Source: JBLMXQ01 sp050257855
Lineage (GTDB): Bacteria; Acidobacteriota; Vicinamibacteria; Vicinamibacterales; CAVVIG01
DNA: 64,000 nt
Direction: 5' to 3'
NCBI GenBank assembly: GCA_050257855.1
Contig: JBLMXQ010000080.1
Coordinates: 1 to 64,000 of the forward strand
The notes beneath the pieces are model-generated. The model searched no databases, had not been told where the DNA came from, and worked only from the letters and a program-made list of their open reading frames with translations. Of the stretch, positions 29,946-37,283 are shown in pieces; position 1 is the stretch's first letter; each line of letters opens with the position of its first letter. A program made the position numbers and the translations under genes.

Positions 29946-31189
29946 GAGCGGCTCCATGAGGCATCGTCGGCGCCGGCAAACGGCCGGACCGGGAACAGCC
30001 ACCAGATCGCCGCGCCGGCGATCGGCAGCACCGCAACGAGCGCGAACGCAGCGGTATAGAGGTGCCGGTCGAACAGGTGGCCGCAGACGGGCAGCGTCAG
30101 CGCGACGGCCGCGGAAAACGACGATGACGCAATGCCCGCGACCGAGCTGCGCTGCTCGTGCGGATACGCCAGCGCGCCCGTACGCAGCGTCACCACGACC
30201 AGGCCGCCCGACGCGAACAACCCGGCGGTGAGCAGGAATATCGCCATCGCCGCGCTGTCGAAGAGCTGGACCGCCATGACCGGCAGCATCAGGGACGCCA
30301 TCAGGAAGATCAGCCACACGGGACGCGGCGTGCCGCGCGCGTAGCGATCCGCAATCCAGCCCCAGACGAAGTAGCCGCTCTCGAGGCCCGCCGGCGGAAT
30401 CCAGAGCACCCACCCCAGTTGCGCCGGAGTGAGGCCGAAGGCACGCGACAGGTACAGCGGGCCCATGTAGATGATCGCGCCGACCGGCAGGGCGCCGAGC
30501 GCGTAGCTCGCGACGAGGCTCCAGAAGCGGCGCTCGCGCATGCTCGGCATCACCAGGCGCTGCGCCCGACGAGTCTTGTTCGGAAACGCCGACGGATCGA
30601 CGGTGCCGTTCCAGAGGCCCAGCCAGATCAGCGCCAGCGACGGCGTCACCAGGAAGGCGATCCGCCAGCCGAAGTGGATGGCGACCGGCGTCAGGACGAT
30701 CGGCGCGAGAATCGATCCGAGCGCCGATCCGCTGTACGCCAGCGCGATGCCACGCGCCTGCTTCTGAATCGGCAGCGAGTCGAGCGCGGTGCGGAATCCT
30801 CCCGGAAAGATCGATCCTTCCCCGATGCCGAGCGCGGCGCGCGCGGCCGCGAAGCCGAGAAAGGACCCGACCACGGCGTGACTGGCGCTGGCCAGCATCC
30901 AGATGAGGAGCGAGAGAGTCATGCCCAGGCGCAGCCCTATCCGGTCGAGAATCGAGCCCCACCCGAGCGCGCTGAACATGTAGGCAAAGCTGAACGCGCT
31001 GATGCACCAGCTGTAGTCCTGGGCGGTCATCCGCGTGGCGCTGAGGAACATCGGCGACAGCAGGGCGAGCGCGGAGCGGTCCACGTACGACAGCAGCGTG
31101 CCCAGCATCATGACGATGGCCGGCCACCAGATCAGCCTGCTCGTCCGGATTCGCCCGCCGGGCGCCGCATTCGTCGGTACCGTCGCCAT
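29942..31189 (-). CDS. MFS transporter (anion:cation symporter type)
   Basis: 415 residues with about 12 hydrophobic helices. Family landmarks: LLSYVDRSALALLSPMF, WGSILDRIGLRLGMTLSLLIWMLASASHA and ALGIGEGSIFPGGFRTALDSLP, as in hexuronate/organic-anion ACS-family carriers. ATG 31189 (MATVPTNAA) is chosen over an upstream GTG because it leaves the divergent promoter region free. The substrate cannot be told. The ATGA overlap with the downstream hydrolase suggests uptake and hydrolysis of related compounds, which is inference. Confidence 0.88.
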   Translation of the reverse strand: MATVPTNAAPGGRIRTSRLIWWPAIVMMLGTLLSYVDRSALALLSPMFLSATRMTAQDYSWCISAFSFAYMFSALGWGSILDRIGLRLGMTLSLLIWMLASASHAVVGSFLGFAAARAALGIGEGSIFPGGFRTALDSLPIQKQARGIALAYSGSALGSILAPIVLTPVAIHFGWRIAFLVTPSLALIWLGLWNGTVDPSAFPNKTRRAQRLVMPSMRERRFWSLVASYALGALPVGAIIYMGPLYLSRAFGLTPAQLGWVLWIPPAGLESGYFVWGWIADRYARGTPRPVWLIFLMASLMLPVMAVQLFDSAAMAIFLLTAGLFASGGLVVVTLRTGALAYPHEQRSSVAGIASSSFSAAVALTLPVCGHLFDRHLYTAAFALVAVLPIAGAAIWWLFPVRPFAGADDASWSRS

Positions 31190-31244
31190 GCCGACGCCAA
31201 GACTACAGTACTCGGGCACCCGCGCGGCCGCAGGCGCTCCCGCC

Positions 31245-31250
31245 TATAAT
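31245..31250 (+). promoter_or_regulatory. TATAAT -10 box of xdhC
   Basis: A consensus TATAAT ends 6 bases before the GTG start of xdhC, so initiation would fall at the start codon (leaderless). No TTGACA-like -35 is seen at the expected distance. Confidence 0.55.
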
Positions 31251-31256
31251 CACCCT

Positions 31257-32084
31257 GTGAACTCCGAAGTCTTCGCGGCCGTCGTCGCGGCGCTCGAAAA
31301 GGGCGAGCCGGCGGCGCTCGTCACGATCGTGGCCACGCGCGGCTCGACGCCCCAGCGGGTCGGGGCCAAGATGCTCGTGTTCGCCGACGGCCGAACCGTC
31401 GGCACCATCGGGGGCGGCTGCTACGAAAGCGACGCGTTCTGGAAGGCGCGCGAGGCGATCGGCGGCCGCGTGCCACGGCTGGTCCACTACGAGCTGTCGG
31501 ACGATTTCGCCCAGGAAAACGGCCTGATCTGCGGCGGACAGATGGACGTCTACATCGAGCCCATCGAGCCCTCGCCGGAGCTGTACGTCATAGGCGCCGG
31601 GCACGTCGGTCATCACCTGGCGCGGCTCGCGCACGAGGTCGGGTTCCGCGTGCACGTGGTGGACGACCGCGAGAAGTTCGCCAACCGGGAGCGCTTTCCC
31701 GACGCGGCGGAAATCGTCGCAGACGACATTGCGGCCTGGCTCGCGCGCGCCGCCATCCCGCCGCACGCCTACGCGGTCATCGTCACGCGCGGCCACGTCC
31801 ACGATCTCGACGCGCTCCGGGCGCTCGCGCCGCGCGAGCTGCGCTACCTCGGCCTCATCGGCAGCCGCGCGAAGATCGCGCGGATCTACGACGCGCTGGC
31901 GGCCGAAGGACTGGCCGCCGATCGGCTCGCGCACGTCCACGCGCCGATCGGCCTCGACATCGGCGCGGTCACGCCGCAGGAGATCGCCGTGAGCATCCTG
32001 GCGGAGCTCGTCGCGGTCAAACGCGGCAAGGTGCGCACCCGCGACGCCGCCGAGCTGTCGATGGCATGGCACCCGAAGCGGTGA
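31257..32084 (+). CDS. xdhC: XdhC/CoxI family protein
   Basis: 275 residues. XdhC proteins bind and deliver sulfurated molybdenum cofactor to xanthine dehydrogenase-type enzymes. The N-terminal XdhC/CoxI domain has LVTIVATRGSTPQRVGAKMLVFADGRTVGTIGGGCYES and CGGQMDVYIEPI; the C-terminal Rossmann domain has YVIGAGHVGHHLARLAHEVGFRVHVVDDRE, ending GAVTPQEIAVSILAELVAVKRG. GTG 31257 is taken because it lies directly after the TATAAT box and opens the domain. The matching oxidoreductase is not in the window. The GTGA overlap with the next gene links it to purine-type deamination. Confidence 0.9.
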   Translation: MNSEVFAAVVAALEKGEPAALVTIVATRGSTPQRVGAKMLVFADGRTVGTIGGGCYESDAFWKAREAIGGRVPRLVHYELSDDFAQENGLICGGQMDVYIEPIEPSPELYVIGAGHVGHHLARLAHEVGFRVHVVDDREKFANRERFPDAAEIVADDIAAWLARAAIPPHAYAVIVTRGHVHDLDALRALAPRELRYLGLIGSRAKIARIYDALAAEGLAADRLAHVHAPIGLDIGAVTPQEIAVSILAELVAVKRGKVRTRDAAELSMAWHPKR

Positions 32085-33430
32085 GCTCGCTGCTGGTCCG
32101 GGGCGGCCTCCTCGTCACGATGAACGACGCGTCGGACGTGATCGAGGGCGACATCTCGATCCGCGGCGGGCGCATCAGCGCGATCGCGACGCACATCGGC
32201 GAGCCCCACGACCGCGTCATCGACGCCCGCGGCGGGTACGTCCTCCCGGGGCTCGTCCAGACGCACGTCCATCTGTGTCAGACGCTCTTCCGCGGCTACG
32301 CCGACGATCTCCCGCTCATGGAGTGGCTGCGCACGCGCATCTGGCCGATGGAGGCCGCGCACTCGCCCGACACGCTGCGCGCGTCCGCCCGGCTCGCCAC
32401 GACCGAGCTCCTCCTGAGCGGCACGACTGCCGTGCTGTCGATGGAGACGGTGCACGACACCGACGCCGTGTTCGAAGCCGTCGCCGCCAGCGGGCTGCGC
32501 GCCACCATCGGCAAGTGCATGATGGATCGCCGGGACGAGCGGGTGCCCGCGCGGCTGTACGAATCCACGCGGGCTTCGATTGACGAGAGCCTGGCGCTCC
32601 GCGCGCGCTGGAACGGCGCCGCCAACGGCCGCCTCCGCGCGGCGTTCGCGCCGCGGTTCGCCGTCTCGTGCACACCCGGGCTGCTCGAAGACGTCGCCGC
32701 GCTCGCCGCCGAGACCGGCAGCCTGGTCCACACGCACGCCTCGGAGTCCCGCGACGAGGTCGCCATCGTCCGCGAGATATCGGGCGGCCTGACCAATCTC
32801 GAGTACCTCGCCAGCCGGCGCCTCGTCTCGCCGCAGCTCTGTACGGCACACTGCGTGTGGGTGGACGAAGGCGACCAGCGGCTGCTCGCGGAGCACGACG
32901 TCAAGGTGCTGCACTGTCCGGGGTCGAATCTCAAGCTCGGGTCGGGCATCGCGCCGGTGTCCGAGATGCGCGCGCGCGGAATCACCGTCTCGCTCGGCGC
33001 CGACGGCGCCGCGTGCAACAACCGGCTCGACATGTTCGAGGAGATGCGCCTCGCCGCCGCGCTGCAGGCGATGCGCCGCGCGCCGGGCCTGCTGCCCGCG
33101 CGCGACGTGCTCTGGATGGCCACCCGGGCCGGCGCGCGCACGCTCGGCCTCGAAGCGGAGATCGGATCGCTCGAGCCCGGCAAGCGCGCGGACCTCATCG
33201 TCGTCGACCGCGATCGGCCTCATCTGGCGCCCGGCCCGGACCCGTACTCGACGCTGGTCTACGCCGCGCGCGGCAGCGACGTGCGCACGACGATCGTCGA
33301 CGGCGAAGTCCTCGTCGACGAGTTTGGGCCCACGCGCGTGGATCCGTCGGCGGTTGCGGCCGAGGCGCGCCAGGCCGCGCGCCTCCTCGCGGCGCGGGCC
33401 GGCATCGGGAACTGGCCGGCTGGTGTATAA
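32081..33430 (+). CDS. amidohydrolase / cytosine-guanine deaminase-like (SsnA/TrzN group)
   Basis: About 449 residues, TIM-barrel metal hydrolase. Metal motif VLPGLVQTHVHLCQTLFRGYADDLPLMEWL, then HTHASESRDE, TAHCVWVD, VLHCPGSNLKLGSG and LGADGAACNNRLDMFEEMR, with the usual end SLEPGKRADLIVVD. These match the S-adenosylhomocysteine/5'-deoxyadenosine and (8-oxo)guanine deaminase cluster. Coupling to xdhC favours a purine such as 8-oxoguanine, but this is inference. GTG 32081 overlaps the xdhC stop as GTGA; ATG 32066 is an in-frame alternative. Confidence 0.85.
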   Translation: MSSLLVRGGLLVTMNDASDVIEGDISIRGGRISAIATHIGEPHDRVIDARGGYVLPGLVQTHVHLCQTLFRGYADDLPLMEWLRTRIWPMEAAHSPDTLRASARLATTELLLSGTTAVLSMETVHDTDAVFEAVAASGLRATIGKCMMDRRDERVPARLYESTRASIDESLALRARWNGAANGRLRAAFAPRFAVSCTPGLLEDVAALAAETGSLVHTHASESRDEVAIVREISGGLTNLEYLASRRLVSPQLCTAHCVWVDEGDQRLLAEHDVKVLHCPGSNLKLGSGIAPVSEMRARGITVSLGADGAACNNRLDMFEEMRLAAALQAMRRAPGLLPARDVLWMATRAGARTLGLEAEIGSLEPGKRADLIVVDRDRPHLAPGPDPYSTLVYAARGSDVRTTIVDGEVLVDEFGPTRVDPSAVAAEARQAARLLAARAGIGNWPAGV

Positions 33431-33461
33431 TCTTTTAGCAGTCTCAATCCAAGAGTGCTAA
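33426..33461 (+). promoter_or_regulatory. hrcA promoter with CIRCE operator
   Basis: TATAAT at 33426-33431 is followed at once by TTAGCAGTC (33435-33443), nine bases, GAGTGCTAA (33453-33461). CIRCE is TTAGCACTC-N9-GAGTGCTAA, so only one base differs (G for C at position 7). HrcA bound here would block the start of its own operon, the standard autoregulation of HrcA regulons. Confidence 0.95.
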
Positions 33462-33463
33462 CC

Positions 33464-34507
33464 GTGACCACCGAAGCCAACGATCGGTCCCGACGCGTGT
33501 TAGCGGCGCTCGTGCGCGAATATATCGCCTCCGGCGAGCCGGTGGCGTCGTCGCTGCTCGTCACGGCGGCGGGCCTCGGCATCTCGTCGGCGACCGTTCG
33601 CAACATCCTCGCGCGCCTCGAGGCCGAAGGGTACGTCCAGCAGCCCCACACCTCGGCCGGCCGGATTCCGACCGACCGCGGCTACCGGTTCTACGTCGAC
33701 CTGCTGCTCGAATCGAAGCGGCCGGGCCGCGCGGCGAGCGCCGTCGAGGCGCGCCTGCGCCGCGAGAGCGGCGCGTACCGGATCGACGATCTGCTGTCGC
33801 AGGTCTCGCACGTGCTGTCAGAGACATCGCGGCACGTCGGCTTCGCCGTCCGGCCGGCCCACGAGGGCGCGGTGTTCGAGCGCATCGAGTTCGTCCCGGT
33901 CAGCGGCACGCGCGTGCTGGTCGTCATCGTCGCGCGCGGCGGCCATGTCATCCAGAAGATGATCGACACCGGCGACGACACGCTCACGGCGGAGGACCTG
34001 CGCCAGGCGGCCAACTATCTGAACTCGGAGTTCTCGGGGATTCCGCTCGTTCGTGCGCGCGAGGCGGTGGTCGCGCGGGTGCGCGAGGAGCGGCTGCTCT
34101 ACGACGAGCTGCTGGGGCGAGCGCTGCGGCTTGCGAGCTCGACGTTTGCCGAGCTGCCCAGCGATCAGACGATCTACGTCGAAGGCGCCGCGTCGCTGCT
34201 CGGCGAGGAGCAGGGTCTGACGCTCGTCACGCTCCAGGCGCTCGTCGGGATGATCGAGGAAAAACAGCGGCTCGTCCGGTTGCTGAACGAATACATCGAC
34301 GGTCCTGGCCTGACGATCGTCATCGGCGCCGAACACCCGGATCCGACGCTGCGGCCGCTCAGCCTGATCGCCTCGACGTACGACGACGGCTCGGGAACCG
34401 GCACGATCGGCGTAATTGGTCCGACGCGCATGCGGTACTCGCGGGCGATCGCCGTCGTCGACGGCGCGGCGCAGGCGGTGTCCCGGCTCCTGCGCGACCC
34501 CGATTAA
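33464..34507 (+). CDS. hrcA: heat-inducible transcription repressor HrcA
   Basis: About 347 residues. The winged-helix N-terminus (RRVLAALVREYIASGEPVASSLLVTAAGLGISSATVRNILARLEAEGYVQQPHTSAGRIPTDRGYRFYVD) is diagnostic; the GAF-like C-terminal region ends TYDDGSGTGTIGVIGPTRMRYSRAIAVVDGAAQAVSRLL. It represses its operon through CIRCE and is modulated by chaperonin. GTG 33464 is favoured because it lies beyond the operator; a GTG at 33455 would start inside CIRCE. It is the first gene of hrcA-grpE-dnaJ-prmA. Confidence 0.96.
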   Translation: MTTEANDRSRRVLAALVREYIASGEPVASSLLVTAAGLGISSATVRNILARLEAEGYVQQPHTSAGRIPTDRGYRFYVDLLLESKRPGRAASAVEARLRRESGAYRIDDLLSQVSHVLSETSRHVGFAVRPAHEGAVFERIEFVPVSGTRVLVVIVARGGHVIQKMIDTGDDTLTAEDLRQAANYLNSEFSGIPLVRAREAVVARVREERLLYDELLGRALRLASSTFAELPSDQTIYVEGAASLLGEEQGLTLVTLQALVGMIEEKQRLVRLLNEYIDGPGLTIVIGAEHPDPTLRPLSLIASTYDDGSGTGTIGVIGPTRMRYSRAIAVVDGAAQAVSRLLRDPD

Positions 34508-34514
34508 GGAAGCC

Positions 34515-35045
34515 ATGTCTGACAAGCCCGTCATCGATCCGGCCGAGAGCGAGCCGGCCGGTCAACCACGTGCGCGGACCGAGGCCATCGAGTCGGCGGA
34601 ACCACTCGAGGACCTCAAGCGCGAGCGCGACGACTACTACGACCGGTGGCTCCGCAAGACCGCCGAATTCGACAACTACCGGCGGCGCATCGAACGCGAG
34701 CGCCGCGAGCAGGCCGATCAGGCGGTCATCGATCTCCTGCTCGAGCTGCTCGTCGTGGTCGACGACTTCGATCGCGCGCTCGCGGTCGAGGCGCCCAAGA
34801 GCGCCGCCAGCTATCGCAAGGGCGTCGAGCTCATCCACGCGAAGCTGCAGGACCTGCTGCGCAAGCAGGGCGTGCGGCCGATCGACGTCATCGGGGCCGA
34901 CTTCGACCCGAACCTCCACCAGGCGGTCCTCCACGAGTCGAGCCCCGGACACCGCGAGGGCGAGGTCATCGGCGAACTCCAGAAGGGCTACATGATGGGC
35001 GACCGCCTGCTGCGGCCGGCCATGGTGAAGGTGGCGAAGGCGTGA
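34515..35045 (+). CDS. grpE: nucleotide exchange factor GrpE
   Basis: 176 residues. Releases ADP from DnaK. A charged N-terminal region leads into a long coiled coil (LKRERDDYYDRWLRKTAEFDNYRRRIERERREQADQA) and the beta domain with DFDPNLHQAVLHESSPGHREGEVIGELQKGYMMGDRLLRPAMVKVAKA, all conserved. An AAGGA ribosome site precedes ATG 34515. The stop overlaps the dnaJ start as GTGA. In many bacteria dnaK lies between grpE and dnaJ; here it is absent. Confidence 0.97.
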   Translation: MSDKPVIDPAESEPAGQPRARTEAIESAEPLEDLKRERDDYYDRWLRKTAEFDNYRRRIERERREQADQAVIDLLLELLVVVDDFDRALAVEAPKSAASYRKGVELIHAKLQDLLRKQGVRPIDVIGADFDPNLHQAVLHESSPGHREGEVIGELQKGYMMGDRLLRPAMVKVAKA

Positions 35046-36193
35046 GCAGGCGCGACTACTACGAGGTCCTCGGCGTCGAGCGTACGGCGACCGACGTCGA
35101 AATCAAGAGCGCGTATCGGAAGCTCGCGCTCAAGTACCACCCGGACCGGAACCCCGGCGACCACACCGCGGAGGAGAAGTTCAAGGAGTGCGCCGAGGCG
35201 TACGCGATCCTCGCCGACGCCGACAAGCGCGCCGCCTACGATCGCTTCGGTCACGCCGGCGTGAGCTCGGCGGCGGGCGCGGGCGCGGGATTCGACCCGA
35301 CCATCTTCGCGGACTTCAGCGACATCCTCGGTGGACTCGGCGATATCTTCGGCTTCGGCGACCTGTTCGGCGGCGGCCGCCGGCGCGGCGGCCCGCAGCG
35401 CGGCGCCGACCTGCGCTACGACCTCGAGATCTCGTTCGAGGAGGCGGCGCGGGGCGCCGAGACGTCGATCCAGATTCCACGGTCGGAGACCTGCGAGGCG
35501 TGCCAGGGGTCGGGAGCGGCGCCCGGCAGCTCGCCGGCAACGTGCCCTCAGTGCCGGGGCCAGGGACAGGTCCGCTTCCAGCAGGGATTCTTCACCGTCG
35601 CCCGGACGTGCCCCCAGTGCCGCGGCGCGGGCAAGGTCATCACCAAGCCGTGTCAGGAGTGCCGCGGGGCCGGCCGCGTCTCGCGCGAACGGAAGATCAC
35701 GGTCAAGATCCCGCCCGGGATCGCCACCGGTCAGCAGCTGCGGCTTCAGGGCGAAGGCGAATCCGGCGTCGGCGGCGGACCGCCGGGCCACCTCTACGTC
35801 GTCGTGCACGTGCAGGAACACGAGTTCTTCCGACGCGACGGCCTGAACCTGTTCTGCGAGATCCCCGTCAACTTCACCACGCTCGCCCTCGGCGGCGAGA
35901 TCCAGGTGCCGACGCTCGACGGCACCGACAGCGTGAAGGTGCCCGACGGGACGCAGACCGGCACGACGCTGCGTCTGCGCGGGAAAGGGATGCCGGACGT
36001 GAACGGCCGTGGCAGGGGCGATCTGTTCGCGACCGTGCAGGTGCAGACGCCGAGGAAGCTCACGAAGGAGCAGCGCCACCTGCTCGAGCAGCTGCAGAAG
36101 GCGCTCCCGGCGGAGAAGTTCGAGCCGCGCGGGCGCGGTGACGAGCAGGACGAGCGGAACCTGTTCGACCGCGTCAAGGACATGTTTGGGTAG
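35042..36193 (+). CDS. dnaJ: molecular chaperone DnaJ
   Basis: 383 residues, type I DnaJ. The J domain (RDYYEVLGVERTATDVEIKSAYRKLALKYHPDRNPGD) has HPD; a G/F-rich linker follows (ILGGLGDIFGFGDLFGGG); four zinc repeats are CEACQGSG, CPQCRGQG, CPQCRGAG and CQECRGAG; the C-terminal substrate domains end FDRVKDMFG. It stimulates DnaK ATPase and delivers clients. GTG 35042 overlaps the grpE stop (GTGA). Its last bases overlap the TTG start proposed for prmA. Confidence 0.97.
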   Translation: MSRRDYYEVLGVERTATDVEIKSAYRKLALKYHPDRNPGDHTAEEKFKECAEAYAILADADKRAAYDRFGHAGVSSAAGAGAGFDPTIFADFSDILGGLGDIFGFGDLFGGGRRRGGPQRGADLRYDLEISFEEAARGAETSIQIPRSETCEACQGSGAAPGSSPATCPQCRGQGQVRFQQGFFTVARTCPQCRGAGKVITKPCQECRGAGRVSRERKITVKIPPGIATGQQLRLQGEGESGVGGGPPGHLYVVVHVQEHEFFRRDGLNLFCEIPVNFTTLALGGEIQVPTLDGTDSVKVPDGTQTGTTLRLRGKGMPDVNGRGRGDLFATVQVQTPRKLTKEQRHLLEQLQKALPAEKFEPRGRGDEQDERNLFDRVKDMFG

Positions 36194-37082
36194 GACCTGG
36201 CCGGCGATCGAAGTGCACGGCGTCGTCGAGCCGGATCTGGTTCTCGCGCTCGTCGACGACTTCTCCCCCACCGCGCTGGAGGAGCGCGGCGACGTCGTGC
36301 GCGTCTTCTTTCCCACGACCGAACGCCGCGATGCGGCGCTGCAGGATCTCCGGCTCGGCGCGGTCGCCGGCACGCTCCGCGTCCACCCCGTCGACGTGGA
36401 CGACGAGGACTGGGCTCGACGCTCGCAGGCCAGCCTCGAGCCCGTGACCGTCGGCCGCGTCACGATCGCCCCGGGCCCGCAGCCCCCGGCCCCCCGACGC
36501 CCGGCCCCCTGCCCCGAGCCCCCGACGCTGACGATAGTGATCCGGCCCTCGATGGGCTTCGGCACCGGTCACCACGCGACGACGAGGCTGTGCCTCGAGG
36601 CGCTGCAGAATTTCGATCTGAAGGGACGGCGCGTGCTGGACGTCGGCACCGGCTCCGGCGTGCTCGCCATCGCAGCCGCGCGGCTCGGCGCCGCCCACGT
36701 GCTGGGCATCGACAACGATTCCGATGCCGTCACGTCCGCCCGTGAGAATCTCGCGCTCAACCCGGAAGCGTCCGGCGTCGAATTCTGCGAATGCGATCTG
36801 AGACACCTTCGGAGCGCCTGTGAAACAGCCGCCTTGCGCGCCCAGTCCGAGGCCTGTCTCCAGCCCCCGCTCGTCGACGTCCTGACGGCCAACCTGACGG
36901 GAGCGCTCCTGGGTCGCGAGGCCGAATCCCTGAAGCAGGCGGTCGCCCCGCATGGTGTCCTTGTTCTGAGCGGGATCCTCGCGACGGAGCGCGACGCGGT
37001 CCTCGGCGCCTTCAGCGGCCTGGACCTGCTGCGGGAGTCAGCCGAGGACGAGTGGGTGTGCCTGATCGTGAAAAATCGGTGA
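36186..37082 (+). CDS. prmA: ribosomal protein L11 methyltransferase PrmA, with a repeat-derived proline-rich linker
   Basis: About 298 residues. N-methylates ribosomal protein L11. The N-terminal substrate domain (RTWPAIEVHGVVEPDLVLALVDDFSPTALEERGD) is followed by the SAM domain: IRPSMGFGTGHHATTRLCLEAL, VLDVGTGSGVLAIAAARLGAAHVLGIDND, and DVLTANLTGALL at the catalytic loop. Between the domains a GC-rich stretch (36470-36527) encodes a Pro-rich segment (PGPQPPAPRRPAPCPEPP) that looks like insertion of a dispersed CCCCGGCCCC-type repeat kept in frame. TTG 36186 overlaps the dnaJ stop region. dnaJ-prmA adjacency is conserved in many bacteria. Confidence 0.93.
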   Translation: MGRTWPAIEVHGVVEPDLVLALVDDFSPTALEERGDVVRVFFPTTERRDAALQDLRLGAVAGTLRVHPVDVDDEDWARRSQASLEPVTVGRVTIAPGPQPPAPRRPAPCPEPPTLTIVIRPSMGFGTGHHATTRLCLEALQNFDLKGRRVLDVGTGSGVLAIAAARLGAAHVLGIDNDSDAVTSARENLALNPEASGVEFCECDLRHLRSACETAALRAQSEACLQPPLVDVLTANLTGALLGREAESLKQAVAPHGVLVLSGILATERDAVLGAFSGLDLLRESAEDEWVCLIVKNR

Positions 37083-37120
37083 CATTGCCCCCGCCTGCCG
37101 CGGACGTCGTATCTAATTCC

Positions 37121-37225
37121 TGTAGGGAACGGTCTTCAGACCGTTCCGAACCGGTTCCTGTAGGGAACGGTCTTCAGACCGTCCCGAACCGGTTCCTTGT
37201 AGGGGACGGTCTTCAGACCGTCCCC
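37121..37225. repeat. three tandem family 1 palindromes after prmA
   Basis: Three copies of TGTAGGGRACGGTCTTCAGA + CCGTYCC, spaced 38 and 39 bp, the first (37126-37147) perfectly palindromic, separated by GAACCGGTTCC. They fill most of the 200-bp gap between prmA and the next gene. The arms could form strong hairpins on either strand. No T-run follows. Confidence 0.9.
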
Positions 37226-37283
37226 GCGACCGGGATTCCGCAGGGGAGGGCCCGGCGGTCCCGAGCCGGCGAGAGAGGGAAGC

